DNA of 64,000 nucleotides from Atopomonas sediminilitoris (GCF_022601735.1 NZ_JAKUMM010000001.1:1-64000); one strand, 5' to 3'. Positions 8,925-18,184 are shown, counted from the stretch's first letter. Program-made: numbers and translations. The notes: generated by a model not told the origin, from the sequence alone.

Positions 8925-9185
8925 ATGTCGAACAAATCCAACGTAGCTACCGGTGCCGCCTTGGCTCTGGTGGCCGCCAGCCTGTTCTCCACCCTGCCCG
9001 TCCAGGCTGCTCAGGAAACCAAAGCAGCAGAAGTGAAGTGCTTCGGGATCAATGGTTGCAAAGGGCAGAACGACTGCATGACCGCGAAAAACGACTGCAA
9101 AGGCCAAGGCGAATGCAAAGGCCAAGGGTTCAAGTTGATGACCCAGACCAAATGTGACGAAGCCGGTGGCAAAACCAGCGAATAA
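8925..9185 (+). CDS. bufferin-type copper-chelating RiPP precursor (BufA-like)
   Basis: The 86-residue precursor has a Sec signal peptide (cleavage after LPVQA, near residue 28). Its mature part has six cysteines at 39, 45, 51, 58, 64 and 77. The core reads CFGINGCKGQNDC, then NDCKGQGECKGQG, a regular CKGQ-type repeat. This matches bufferins, whose cysteines are modified by a DUF692 enzyme and which then bind copper in the periplasm. It looks closer to the BufA2-type than to the DUF2282/BufA1-type, a judgement from memory of the patterns. The modifying enzyme and partner genes follow at once. Its composition is unlike any neighbour. Confidence 0.85.
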   Translation: MSNKSNVATGAALALVAASLFSTLPVQAAQETKAAEVKCFGINGCKGQNDCMTAKNDCKGQGECKGQGFKLMTQTKCDEAGGKTSE

Positions 9186-9229
9186 GGCGGTTCAGGGGAG
9201 TGCATGCCACTCCCCTGCTGGAGTCTCGA

Positions 9230-10066
9230 ATGAGTAAGCGCAAAACTCTGGGTTTCGGTCTTGGCCTTCGTAACGAGTATTACCGGCAGATCCTGGAGGA
9301 ACGGCCTGCGGTCGACTGGTTCGAGATCATTTCCGAGAATTACCTGGTGGAGGGCGGCAAGGCTCTCTACTTCCTTGATGCGATCGGCGAGCACTACCCC
9401 CTGGTGATGCACGGAGTATCTCTTTCGATTGGCGGCTCACATGCCTTGGACATAGACTACCTACGACAGCTCAAGCAGCTGGCGGATCGGGTGCAGCCTC
9501 AGTGGGTGTCTGATCACCTGTGCTGGAGTCGAGGCAACGCCCATCAACTTCACGATCTGCTACTGCTGCCGTTTACCCAGGAGAGCCTGCTGCATGTCGC
9601 GGCCCGGGTGCGCTTGGTGCAGGATGTTTTGGAACGTCCCATCGTGCTGGAGAACGTTTCCTCCTACGTGCAGTGGACAACATCCAGCATGAGCGAGTCT
9701 CAGTTCCTCTCGGAGCTCAGTTACCTGACCGGGTGCGAGCTGCTTCTCGACGTGAACAACGTCTACGTCAGTTCGCGCAACCAGGGTTTCGACCCTTGGC
9801 AGTTCATCATGGAATTGCCGCACGAGCGGATTCGGCAAATTCACCTGGCCGGGCACAGCGATTACGGGCAGTACCTCATCGACACCCATGACCAGCCCAT
9901 CGCTGATCCGGTTTGGTCTCTCTACAGCAAAACTTTGAGCTACTTGGGCCCGACATCGACCTTGATCGAGCGGGATGACCAGTTTCCGCCGCTGGAAGAG
10001 CTGTTGTCCGAATTAGCACATGCCCGTGCTATCGCCAAATCTGTGATATCGGGGGCCACCCCTTGA
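9230..10066 (+). CDS. DUF692 multinuclear non-haem iron oxidase (BufB-like)
   Basis: MNIO enzymes of the DUF692 family use iron centres to convert precursor cysteines into heterocycles or related groups. This 278-residue TIM-barrel protein shows the expected metal-ligand segments in order: FEIISENYL, HGVSLSIGG, VSDHLCW, LENVSSY, LLDVNNVYV and IHLAGHSDY. ATG 9230 was chosen over 9200 because GGAG lies 8 bases before it and the protein then begins KTLGFGLGLR, as in the family. It lies 44 bp after the precursor and overlaps the next gene by 4 bp (TTGA). Confidence 0.93.
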   Translation: MSKRKTLGFGLGLRNEYYRQILEERPAVDWFEIISENYLVEGGKALYFLDAIGEHYPLVMHGVSLSIGGSHALDIDYLRQLKQLADRVQPQWVSDHLCWSRGNAHQLHDLLLLPFTQESLLHVAARVRLVQDVLERPIVLENVSSYVQWTTSSMSESQFLSELSYLTGCELLLDVNNVYVSSRNQGFDPWQFIMELPHERIRQIHLAGHSDYGQYLIDTHDQPIADPVWSLYSKTLSYLGPTSTLIERDDQFPPLEELLSELAHARAIAKSVISGATP

Positions 10067-10749
10067 GCCTGATCGCCCTACAGACTGCATTTGAAACTTA
10101 CCTGACAGGTGACAGTGCCCTGCCCTCCAACGAGCTTTTGGAGCAGATCCGAGGTAGCACAGCGCTGAGTGCTCTCGAAGGCCTGCAGATCTACCACAAC
10201 GCTTACCGTTCGCGCCTGCTTGCGGTCTTGCGAGAAGACTTCCCTGCCCTGCTTCACTGGATCGGCAACGAATCATTCGAGCAGCTCGCACTGGCCTACT
10301 TGGCCGCCTGGCCACCACGACATTTCAGCATTCGCTGGCTGGGCGAGAAGCTGCCCGAGTTCATTAGCAGCTACGTCGAAGAACCCCAACTATCGCCGAT
10401 GCGCGAACTCGCGGAACTGGAATGGGCCTTTACACTGGCCTTCGACGCTCAGGATGTCGAAGCGCTTTCGCTGGAGACCATGAGTGATTTTTCGGCTGAA
10501 GACTGGATTTCACTCAGGGTTTCCCTGACTGCATCTGCCCGGTGGTTGCAGCTGCAGTACAACACGCTGGAGTTGTGGAAAGCCGCCAAGTCCGGCAGCT
10601 TGCTGCCTGATATTACCCGCCTGCCAACGAACCTAGCCTGTCTTGTTTGGCGTCATGAACTCGTCTGCCAGTACCGGAGCCTGGAGCCAGCGGAGGCTTC
10701 GGCATTGCAGTTTCTCATCGAGGGCGGGTCGTTCGCTGAACTCTGCTAG
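10063..10749 (+). CDS. DUF2063 partner protein (BufC/HvfC-like)
   Basis: DUF2063 proteins accompany DUF692 enzymes and are thought to recruit the precursor peptide. The 228-residue product has the family N-terminus (LQTAFETYLTG, then LQIYHNAYRSRLLAVLREDFPALLHWIG, then YLAAWPPRHFSIRWLGEKLPEFI). The start codon is TTG at 10063, overlapping the TGA of the DUF692 gene, which implies translational coupling. Despite the family's label as a putative DNA-binding domain, no DNA target is implied here. A DoxX-like BufD gene, sometimes seen in these cassettes, is absent. Confidence 0.9.
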   Translation: MSLIALQTAFETYLTGDSALPSNELLEQIRGSTALSALEGLQIYHNAYRSRLLAVLREDFPALLHWIGNESFEQLALAYLAAWPPRHFSIRWLGEKLPEFISSYVEEPQLSPMRELAELEWAFTLAFDAQDVEALSLETMSDFSAEDWISLRVSLTASARWLQLQYNTLELWKAAKSGSLLPDITRLPTNLACLVWRHELVCQYRSLEPAEASALQFLIEGGSFAELC

Positions 10750-10907
10750 TCGTTGAGCGCCACGCATGGCGAGCAAGCTCCCTTGCAAGCCGCGACCTGG
10801 TTGAAGTTGTGGGTCAACGACGGTTTGCTAAAGCGCGGCCAGCTATTACACGAATGACCCGGAACCTTTAGGCTAGCGCTCTCTCTTTGGCCACTCCGAG
10901 CGCTTCT

Positions 10908-11222
10908 ATGACTCACCGCATCATTCATTTCAAACAGCAAGCCTTGCTTGACCCGGAGACCTATCAGGCAATGCTGGCCGACGGCGTTGGTCACTGGGAG
11001 CGGCTTGCAGGAGAAGTCGTCGGCATAGAAGACGAAAAAAGCCACGAGTTCGCCGCATTGAAAAGCCTGTTCAAGCGAAAGCGCTACTCCTATGACACGC
11101 TGGAAATGCGCGAGCCGGGCGATCACTCAAACTGGCTTCGCGGCCGAGATGGTTCAGAAGGTATGACCAACGAGGTCACCAGTATTCACGGGCTGAAAGA
11201 GCTCTCAGAACTGGAGATTTAG
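10908..11222 (+). CDS. hypothetical small protein downstream of the bufferin cassette
   Basis: The 104-residue soluble protein (MTHRIIHFKQQALLDPETYQ...) has no signal peptide, membrane segment or recognisable motif. It is charged, with a central basic stretch (LFKRKRYSYDTLEM). The ATG at 10908 is preferred to the in-frame TTG at 10887; no strong ribosome binding site is visible for either. It lies 158 bp after the DUF2063 gene on the same strand, with a degenerate CopR-like sequence at 10845-10860. I do not recognise the family. Confidence 0.55.
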   Translation: MTHRIIHFKQQALLDPETYQAMLADGVGHWERLAGEVVGIEDEKSHEFAALKSLFKRKRYSYDTLEMREPGDHSNWLRGRDGSEGMTNEVTSIHGLKELSELEI

Positions 11223-11241
11223 TCGGTCGGCAGGCCAGCGC

Positions 11242-11442
11242 TCAAGCGCTGACCTGGGCCGCATAACCAAGCTCCTGGATCAGCTCGCGGATCGATTCGG
11301 CACTTTCTGTGCTCTCAACGGTGACCTTGCCGGCCGCTCGATCCACTTCTACTCGTGCATCCTGATCCAGAGCTTGAATGGCCTTCGTGATTTTGCTGAC
11401 GCAACTGCCACAACCCATACCCGAAACATTCAGGCTGAACAT
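11242..11442 (-). CDS. copZ: CopZ-like copper chaperone (HMA domain)
   Basis: This is a 66-residue single heavy-metal-associated domain with the metal site MGCGSC and the usual beta-alpha-beta-beta-alpha-beta layout (ARVEVDRAAGKVTVES, IRELIQELGYAA). It is cytosolic and would pass Cu(I) to the P-type ATPase, which here carries no HMA domain of its own. The start at 11442 was chosen to give the standard domain; the open frame extends back to 11583 through promoter sequence. A CueR-type promoter lies 45 bp upstream. Confidence 0.9.
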   Translation of the reverse strand: MFSLNVSGMGCGSCVSKITKAIQALDQDARVEVDRAAGKVTVESTESAESIRELIQELGYAAQVSA

Positions 11443-11486
11443 CTCTCTCACCTCATTTCGTCCGCGGCTCAAGTTACCGCACAGAC

Positions 11487-11517
11487 AGCATCGACCTTGA
11501 CACGATGGCAAGGTCAA
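11487..11517 (-). promoter_or_regulatory. CueR-type promoter of copZ
   Basis: On the minus strand TTGACC (-35, 11517-11512) and GATGCT (-10, 11492-11487) are 19 bp apart. The spacer contains the perfect half-sites ACCTTG and CAAGGT, as in MerR-family CueR promoters with an over-long spacer. No cueR gene lies in the window. Confidence 0.8.
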
Positions 11518-11540
11518 GTGCGCAAACGCAACAATAAGGC

Positions 11541-12968
11541 TCAGCCGTTGTTCACAGGCATCAGGATGGGGTTCGATGAACACACCACTACGTGCCTTGC
11601 GCCCCTCGTCAGGGCGACATACAGATTCTGAGCGGTCATAAGTTCAGGATGCAGAACAACCGAGACATCCGCCTCGAGCCCCTTGAGAAGTAATGTGCTG
11701 CCTACCGAGCGTCTTGCGATGGAGCGGGCAAGGTGTCGATTGCGTTCTCGCGCTTGAATGGCTGCACTCAGAAAGTCGGCTGTACCTCCCGCCACAGCTT
11801 GCATAGCGGACCGGCAGCAGTGCAGAACTTCCGGTCGGTACACCCGTGCCCCCGGCTGTTCGGCGAGGGCGTTGAGCACAAGGAGTGCTCGCTGCGGTGT
11901 TGGCTCCCCGACGAATGCGACGGCCTCGGCCTCGGCCGGGGTCGGTGGCGTTCGGGCACGTCCTGTGCGCAGAGACTCCACACGCGTTCGCAGGTTTGCT
12001 GCACCTACCCCCGTCATCACGCTTGAAGCAAATTCCGCAAGTTGTGCCAGAGCATTGGCACCCTGCAGGTTAAAGTTCCTGGCGAAGTTGACGAGGTCCC
12101 TTAGGTCGACGGCTTCGACGGCCATGGCGCCGGGTGTCTGGCTCGTGAGCTGATGGCGACCTTGCACGTTGATGGAGTCCCCGATGATGAGGACGCTGCC
12201 CCGAGCGTTGGGTGACTCGGTTCTCGCGGCCACCAGCCGCTGCTGGACTTCGGTCCCGGCGTTGAGCTGCACCCAGCGCACTTCTGCCGGAGCCGTGCGC
12301 AGGTCCACCGGCTGGCCAGCTTGAAGTTGTTGCCGTATGGCGAGCAGCCACTGCCCAAGGTTCTCAGCTCCGGCCAGCCGCCAGCGCCAGGGTATCCTCA
12401 GCTCTCCCGCCGCGGGGAACAGGGGCTGCACCTCATTCGCCCAATGCACTAGTCGATTGCCACGGAAGTCGAAGATCGCTTGCATTGGGTCACCGAGCAC
12501 GCAGGTTGGTAGCACCTGGGCCAAACCTGACACGATGGCGTGCTGGACGACGTTGCAGTCCTGGTATTCGTCGACAAGCAAGTGCGCGTAAGTGGCACGG
12601 AGAGGCTGAGCAAGGTGGCCTGCCTGCAGTAACAGCATGGCGGCGTGCCGAATTGCCGGGTAGTCGGTGTTGGGCTGGTGGAGCTGTAAGATCTGTGGGT
12701 TATGGCCGCTTCGCGCTGGGAACTTAGCGATGAGGCGCATCGAGAATCCATCAATGGTGGAGACTCGATATGCGGAGTTAGGAACGCCGGCTCGCCTCAG
12801 GCGTGCCCGTAAGGCCGCAACGCCTGCGTTCGTGTGCGTTAGTACGAGTATGGGTTTGCTCTGCCTATGCGCGATGAGCGTCTCGGCAATCAATTGCGTT
12901 TTTCCACAACCTGCGGGGGCTGTTATGGAGCCACGCTCAATAGCGAAAAGATCGATCTCAAGGGGCAC
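11541..12968 (-). CDS. gajB: UvrD-like superfamily 1 helicase, GajB-like (Gabija)
   Basis: The 475-residue helicase has Walker A APAGCGKT at residues 17-24, a motif Ia segment (ILVLTHTNAGVAALR), motif II LVDEYQDC, motif III LGDPMQAIFDFRG and C-terminal motifs (STLLLKGLEADVSVVL, LYVALTRGAR). Length and motifs fit GajB, the helicase of the Gabija anti-phage system. The best start is GTG 12968, which overlaps the end of the nuclease gene by 11 bp; an upstream frame to 13052 only repeats gajA coding DNA. It ends 24 bp before the copZ promoter. Its partner has an in-frame stop, so the pair may be inactive. Confidence 0.8.
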   Translation of the reverse strand: MPLEIDLFAIERGSITAPAGCGKTQLIAETLIAHRQSKPILVLTHTNAGVAALRARLRRAGVPNSAYRVSTIDGFSMRLIAKFPARSGHNPQILQLHQPNTDYPAIRHAAMLLLQAGHLAQPLRATYAHLLVDEYQDCNVVQHAIVSGLAQVLPTCVLGDPMQAIFDFRGNRLVHWANEVQPLFPAAGELRIPWRWRLAGAENLGQWLLAIRQQLQAGQPVDLRTAPAEVRWVQLNAGTEVQQRLVAARTESPNARGSVLIIGDSINVQGRHQLTSQTPGAMAVEAVDLRDLVNFARNFNLQGANALAQLAEFASSVMTGVGAANLRTRVESLRTGRARTPPTPAEAEAVAFVGEPTPQRALLVLNALAEQPGARVYRPEVLHCCRSAMQAVAGGTADFLSAAIQARERNRHLARSIARRSVGSTLLLKGLEADVSVVLHPELMTAQNLYVALTRGARHVVVCSSNPILMPVNNG

Positions 12969-14685
12969 TTGTAAACGTCCAGAGCTGATTCGTGACTGCC
13001 ATGAAGCCCGGGTCGGCGTTCTGTAGAGACGGGCCGACGATGTCCCTTGCAACCTCCTGATAGGTTGTCAACGACTTGAACCACCCGCTGTTGCGGATAC
13101 GAGATGCAGCTCCCAAAAGCTCTCGCGTCGCGGGCAAGTAGCCCTGAATAAGTCTTTCAGCTTTGATGTCATGTAGTGTCACACGTCCTTGGGACTTCGT
13201 CTGGATGTGCGCATTCATCAGCTCTGCACCCACTATTGTTTCTGCTTTCGCCAGAAGTGCATCGAGTGCTTGGTCACTGAGATGGCGGAAGATCTCGTCC
13301 TCCAGAGTGAGACCTGGTCGCCATGTCAGAATTTGTCCGCCTGCGGCCAAGAATGCTTCAGGTAGCCCTGCGGTCGAAGGTTTGTCGGCGTCTACAAAAA
13401 CCATCACGCGATAGCCTAGGTTCTGAAGTGCCGTTCCGCGGATAAGACTGTTATCGGGACTTCCCCCGCCGACGTCCACATAAGCGCCACCATGAGCCAG
13501 GAATGAGGTAGCGCCAAGGCTGCCCCACCATTGGTCAAGGCCACGCGCGAAGCCAACCTCGCTGGCACCCTCGCAAACGATAATGGATTTGGCGAGGAAT
13601 GCCTCTGGGTCCTTCCGAAGGGTACTTTGTACTTCGTTGGCCTCCCCTGCCGCCATAACGCTGTGGCGTTGAGGCCCAGACCGAACAACGAATAACTGGC
13701 TGCCGGACAATTCGCGCAGCGCGACCGGTGAGTGAGTCGTCATGAAGACCTGCAGCGGAGCGGCAGCGTCCTTTGCGCCCAGGGAGTCCAGGAATCGCAT
13801 GAGCCGATGAGGTTCAAGCCCATATTCCACCTCATCGACAAGAGCAATTGGCGCGGCGCTAGCTGCAGCTCTTTGCAACCCTGCCACTAGCAATCGCGAC
13901 GAGCCCGTGCCAAGGGAGCGAAGGGGAATGCCTGTGTCGCTGTGCAGCGCGATCGCACCCTCGCCAATCGACACAGAATGTGCGTCAAGGAGTGCTTGTG
14001 GCATCGCTCCAACCGAAACCCCAAGATGCTGAGCCGTGCGTTGCACCACCTCAAGCGTCTGAGTTAGATGTCCGGCGGCTTGATTGCCAAAGTTCGCTCT
14101 TGCTTGCCTCGCGGCGCGCGCAAGTTCGGCACCTAGCTCTGCACGCTCGTCAGTAAGTCGATTGAGCACTGAGCCACGACTCCACGACAAGTTCGAACTC
14201 GCAAAGCTGCCGATACGGGCGGGTGCTAGTGCCGCTCGTTCCTTCCAGGGAAGAGTGCGTTAGAGTTGCTGCTGCTCCGCACGCTCAGAAAAAAGTGTCC
14301 AGGTAGGTTCCAAATCGGCACCAACTTGCAGAAGCAAGGTGATAACGGTCTCCAGCCCCGCTCGCGGTTCGTCTTCGACTTCTCCCGTTCCTGGATTGAA
14401 TCCACGCAAGAACTCGCCGTAAACATCGATATCCATCAGCGATACCGGCAAATCGCCAAGCGTCACACTGATGGTGATGGGTGTTTCGACGTTCAGAGCG
14501 AAGAAGTCCATGTCGCCGAACGTGCCGCCCCGGCGGGCACCGACGCAAAGGTCAATCGCATCTAGAATGCTGGACTTTCCACTATCGCCAGGACCTATGA
14601 GGCAGTTAATTCCTGGGGCCGGCACCCAGTCGAGCGCCTGGATAGATCGGAAGTTGCTGATAATCAGTCTGCGAATGCGGGCCAC
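12958..14685 (-). pseudogene. gajA: OLD-family ATPase/Toprim nuclease, GajA-like, interrupted by one stop
   Basis: One continuous frame of 575 codons from GTG 14685 to 12960 is broken only by TAA at 14262-14260 (codon 142). Before it lie the ABC-type N-terminus (IRRLIISNFRSIQAL) and Walker A GPGDSGKSS (31-39). After it come a signature region (LGTGSSRLLVAGLQ), Walker B-like IALVDEVEYGLEP, an HSPVAL switch, and a Toprim domain with IIVCEGASEVGF and FVDADKPS. The total length matches GajA (about 580). The sequence on both sides of the TAA reads as normal protein (ERAEQQQL, then RTLPWKERAALAPARIGSF), so a point nonsense mutation or a sequencing error is likelier than two genes. A TTG at 14190 could restart translation. 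Confidence 0.8.
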
Positions 14686-14858
14686 GGAGAGTCCTCATGG
14701 GTTAACGACGACCAGTCTCCTACCCGCAGCGGCAACAGTCCATAGAACGTCACCTCGTCACTATGTGTTGCGACAGATAGGTCGGACCGGAAACTACCGT
14801 ACGGCATTTTCCGGTCAGATGCGCTTCTGAATAATCACCTGGTCGGTGGTATGGAAGC

Positions 14859-17222
14859 CTATCCGATGTCCGTTGATTTCAACCTCAGAGCATTGAAGAC
14901 CACCGACGCCGAGCTGACACTCATCGCCAGCGCAGCAATCAAGGGCGACAGAAGATGCCCCGTCAGCGGGTACAGCAGCCCCGCTGCTAGCGGGATTCCC
15001 ATCGCGTTGTAGATGAACGCAAAGGCGAGGTTCTGCCTCATGTTTTTCACGGTTGCCACTGACAGGGTGCGCGCTCGCAGGATGCCGATCAGATCTCCCT
15101 TGACCAGCGTCACTTGGGCGCTGTTCATCGCCACATCGGTACCGGTGCCCATGGCGATACCTACGTCAGACCTGGCCAGGGCGGGCGCATCGTTGATGCC
15201 GTCACCCGCCATGGCGACACGACGGCCATAGCCCTGCAAATCGGCGACCAGTTTCTCCTTATCCTGCGGTTTGACCTCACCATGCACTTCCTCGATTCCG
15301 AGCTGCTGCGCCACGGCTCTTGCTGTGGTGAGGCCATCACCAGTGGCCATGATGACCTTTACGTCTTCGCTTTGAAGCTTGGAGACAGCCTGTTGGGAGG
15401 TCGGTTTGATTGGATCGGAAACGGCCAGTAGTCCCGCCAGGCGGCCATCAACGGCCAAATAGATGATGCTGATGCCTCCCAGACGCAGTTGCTCGGCGCG
15501 ATTGCGTAGCGGGGTAATATCGACGCCCGCCTCGTCCATCAGTGCGGTGTTGCCGAGCTGCAGCTGATAGTCATCGACCTGGCCGCGCACACCAATACCC
15601 GAGCCAGATTCGAAAGTGTCCGGTTTGACCAGTGCAATGCCCTGACCGCGCGCATGATCGACTATGGCATGAGCCAGCGGGTGCTCACTACCCTGGTCGA
15701 GACTAGCAGCCAGGCGCAGCACTTCATTGGAGTCGTAACCGCCTGTCCCTTCCGCACTATGGAATACGGGACGCCCCTCAGTCAGGGTTCCAGTCTTGTC
15801 GACGATGAGCGTGTCGATCTTGCATAGATTTTCGATGGCGCTGGCATCGCGGAACAACACACCGCTGCTAGCGGCCTTGCCAGTCGCAACCATGACGGAC
15901 ATCGGGGTTGCCAGACCCAGAGCGCAGGGACACGCAATGATTAGCACCGCCACCGCATTGATCAGGCCAAATACCCAGCCTGATTCCGGCCCTAATAGCC
16001 CCCAGCCGAAGAAGGTCAGAATCGCGATCAGGATCACCCCGACCACGAAATACCCTGCCACCGCATCAGCCATACGCTGCATGGGGGCCTTGGAACGTTG
16101 GGCTCTGGCCACCATCTGAACGATCTGCGACAGCATGGTCTCGGCACCGACCTTCTGCGCCTCCATCACCAGGCTTCCATGGGTGTTCATGGTGGCACCG
16201 ATAAGGGCATCCCCTACCCGCTTGGTCACGGGTAACGGTTCTCCGGTAAGCATCGACTCGTCGACGGCGCTCTCACCCTCTAGAACCGTACCGTCCACCG
16301 GGACTTTCTCTCCCGGCCGGACACGTAGGTGGTCGCCCTGATGGACATGTGTCAGCGGAATATCTTCTTCCTGGCCATCGGGCTTGATGCGACGCGCAGT
16401 CTTTGGTGCCAGCCTCAGCAGTGACTTGATGGCTGCCGAAGTCTGCGAGCGGGCCTTGAGTTCGAGCATTTGGCCCAACAGCGTGAGTGAGATAATCACC
16501 GCGGCTGCTTCAAAATAGACGCCGATACGTCCGTCCTGGGCAAAAGCCGCCGGAAACCACTGCGGAACCAAGGTAGCGGCCACGCTGTAGAGGTAGGCAG
16601 CGGCCGTTCCCAAACCGATCAGGGTCCACATGTTGGGGCTGCGGTGGCGGATGGAGTCAATGCCGCGGGTGAAGAATACCCAGCCACCCCATAGCGTCAC
16701 GGGCGTCGCCAGAGCCAGCTCGACCCAGTTCTGGGTCGTGCCATGAAACAGTTGCAAGGAATGGCCGGCCATCGCCAATACGGTCACGATGACGGTCAAC
16801 GGTAGGGTCCACCAGAACCGCAGCGAGAAGTCCTTCAGCTCTGGATTTTCCTCCTCTTCCAGCTCCGGGATGACAGGTTCCAGCGTCATCCCGCAGATCG
16901 GGCAGTTTCCGGGAGCCGGTTGACGGATTTCTGGATGCATCGGGCAGGTGTATTCAGCACCTACAGGTGTCGATGTGGGTGCTGGAGTCGCGTGCTGGTG
17001 ATGCTCCCCATGAGACTGATGGCTCATGTACTGATGAGGATCTGCTTGGAATTTCTCTAGGCACTTCGCACTGCAGAAATGATAGGCCTTCCCTTCAAAG
17101 CTCTCGCGATAAGGGCCATCAGGTTTGACCTCCATGCCACACACCGGGTCGCGCTGGCTCTCGGAGTGGGCGTGCGAGTTATGTGAATGATCCTGGTCAT
17201 GATGGCAGGAGGTCTTTTGCAT
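14859..17222 (-). CDS. copA2: copper-exporting P1B-type ATPase with YHS and heavy-metal-binding domains
   Basis: The 787-residue ATPase pumps Cu(I) from cytosol to periplasm. Its N-terminus is His-rich, followed by a YHS domain (RDPVCGMEV...FCSAKC) and a YTCPMHPEI...[10 protein letters not shown] domain in place of the usual HMA domains. Then come eight membrane segments with the CPC metal site ([13 protein letters not shown]), DKTGTLTEG with phospho-Asp475, SEHPLA and [13 protein letters not shown] 17222 was chosen because AAGGAC precedes it and the upstream frame overlaps the DUF2933 gene. It resembles CopF/SilP-type ATPases. It is encoded 5 bp after the DUF2933 gene. The symbol is descriptive, to avoid confusion with the CopA oxidase. 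Confidence 0.93.
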   Translation of the reverse strand: MQKTSCHHDQDHSHNSHAHSESQRDPVCGMEVKPDGPYRESFEGKAYHFCSAKCLEKFQADPHQYMSHQSHGEHHQHATPAPTSTPVGAEYTCPMHPEIRQPAPGNCPICGMTLEPVIPELEEEENPELKDFSLRFWWTLPLTVIVTVLAMAGHSLQLFHGTTQNWVELALATPVTLWGGWVFFTRGIDSIRHRSPNMWTLIGLGTAAAYLYSVAATLVPQWFPAAFAQDGRIGVYFEAAAVIISLTLLGQMLELKARSQTSAAIKSLLRLAPKTARRIKPDGQEEDIPLTHVHQGDHLRVRPGEKVPVDGTVLEGESAVDESMLTGEPLPVTKRVGDALIGATMNTHGSLVMEAQKVGAETMLSQIVQMVARAQRSKAPMQRMADAVAGYFVVGVILIAILTFFGWGLLGPESGWVFGLINAVAVLIIACPCALGLATPMSVMVATGKAASSGVLFRDASAIENLCKIDTLIVDKTGTLTEGRPVFHSAEGTGGYDSNEVLRLAASLDQGSEHPLAHAIVDHARGQGIALVKPDTFESGSGIGVRGQVDDYQLQLGNTALMDEAGVDITPLRNRAEQLRLGGISIIYLAVDGRLAGLLAVSDPIKPTSQQAVSKLQSEDVKVIMATGDGLTTARAVAQQLGIEEVHGEVKPQDKEKLVADLQGYGRRVAMAGDGINDAPALARSDVGIAMGTGTDVAMNSAQVTLVKGDLIGILRARTLSVATVKNMRQNLAFAFIYNAMGIPLAAGLLYPLTGHLLSPLIAALAMSVSSASVVFNALRLKSTDIG

Positions 17223-17227
17223 GCGAT

Positions 17228-17476
17228 CTATGTCCTTTCTTCGTCCTTGGAAACAGCGGTGCTGCTGGAGTGGGAGTGCCCGCCGTGATTGTGGCCAAAC
17301 AGATGCATCAGCGGGCATAGCAGCAGGATGAGGTACGGCAGGGCCTGCGAAAGATGACCGTAATGCTCACGCGCTACATAGAAGATGCCGATTACGGCCA
17401 GCATGATCAGCGCAATGCCAATCTTGCTCTTCCAAAAAGGTGGTTCCGTAGTGCCAGTGTGGTGCGTGTGATCCAT
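17228..17476 (-). CDS. DUF2933 small membrane protein
   Basis: The 82-residue protein has one or two hydrophobic helices ([17 protein letters not shown] and [16 protein letters not shown]) and a His-rich tail ([12 protein letters not shown]). This is the DUF2933 pattern, usually encoded beside copper or silver P-type ATPases. It is probably an inner-membrane accessory to the ATPase encoded 5 bp downstream. The His clusters at both ends suggest metal contact; the exact role is unknown. Confidence 0.88.
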   Translation of the reverse strand: MDHTHHTGTTEPPFWKSKIGIALIMLAVIGIFYVAREHYGHLSQALPYLILLLCPLMHLFGHNHGGHSHSSSTAVSKDEERT

Positions 17477-17518
17477 GACAATAGCCTCGGTTCAATGACC
17501 ATAGAATTAGCATAGGTT

Positions 17519-17536
17519 GCTCTGGCCAGGCAGAGC
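17519..17536 (-). promoter_or_regulatory. MerR-like inverted repeat before the DUF2933-ATPase pair
   Basis: The dyad GCTCTG-N6-CAGAGC precedes TATGCT (17514-17509 on the minus strand), which would make a good -10. The -35 is poor. It may be a metal-responsive MerR-type operator, but the half-sites differ from those of CueR. Confidence 0.3.
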
Positions 17537-17555
17537 TGACGCGTATCAATAGAGT

Positions 17556-18098
17556 TCAGCGTACGGTCACCTTACAGACCATTCCCGACTGATAATGTCC
17601 AGGAACATTGCAGGCGAACTCCAGATCAGTAGCGTCGGAGAAGGTCCAGATCAGCTCTTCGCGTGCACCTGGCTCGACCAGAACGCTGTTGGGATCGTCG
17701 TGCTCCATGCCGACCATCTTCATGCCGCCCATGGCGTGGTCCATTTTGCTCATGTCATGCGCTGCAGTCGGGGACAGCGTGCCGTTCTGAAACATCGCAG
17801 CCATCTCTTTCTGATGCGCAGCATGGGATGCCGCTTTGCCAAGGTTGAACTCGTGCAGCAGGGCTCCCTCGTTCAGCAGTACGAAGCGAACCGTCTCGCC
17901 CGCCTTGATTTCCATTGCCTTGGGTTCAAAGAAGATGTCCCCCATCCGTACCTCGATGGTGCGATCTACTGCCTGACTATCTCCCGACTGGCCGATGCTG
18001 TCTTTGTTGTGGCCCGGGCTGGCCATCGCGTTGGCTGCGCTGAATAGCAAACCCACGGTGGTGATCAAAGAAAGGGATTTGAGGGGTAGGCGTTTCAT
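17556..18098 (-). CDS. periplasmic cupredoxin-like copper resistance protein
   Basis: The 180-residue protein has a signal peptide (LKSLSLITTVGLLFSAANAMA) and one cupredoxin domain. The domain opens IEVRMGDIFFEPKAMEIKAGETVRFVLLNEG and has copper ligands in HEFN and in CNVPGHYQSGM near the C-terminus. Between them is a Met/His insert (DMSKMDHAMGGMKMVGMEHDD). GAGG precedes ATG 18098; a longer frame to 18233 crosses the CopR-type box and was rejected. It probably binds Cu in the periplasm and forms its own copper-controlled unit. Confidence 0.87.
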   Translation of the reverse strand: MKRLPLKSLSLITTVGLLFSAANAMASPGHNKDSIGQSGDSQAVDRTIEVRMGDIFFEPKAMEIKAGETVRFVLLNEGALLHEFNLGKAASHAAHQKEMAAMFQNGTLSPTAAHDMSKMDHAMGGMKMVGMEHDDPNSVLVEPGAREELIWTFSDATDLEFACNVPGHYQSGMVCKVTVR

Positions 18099-18168
18099 GG
18101 TTAGACCTCGCAGGGATGCTGGAAATCTCATGCTATTACTCGCTTGCTGCCAGGCCGCTGACCCCAGA

Positions 18169-18184
18169 ACTACAATTGCGTCAG
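18169..18184 (-). promoter_or_regulatory. CopR-type box upstream of the cupredoxin gene
   Basis: ACTACAATTGCGTCAG matches ATTACA-N4-TGTCAG at 10 of 12 fixed positions and lies 71 bp before the start codon. Confidence 0.5.

Noticed and set aside
10845..10860. Seventh CopR-type box before the hypothetical gene at 10908
   Set aside because: Only the left half (ATTACA) matches well; the right half TGACCC departs too much from TGTCAG to count.
14190..14262. Two separate genes for the OLD ATPase and Toprim parts
   Set aside because: Both parts are in the same frame with only a TAA between them, the sequence around the stop reads as one protein, and the summed length equals that of GajA.
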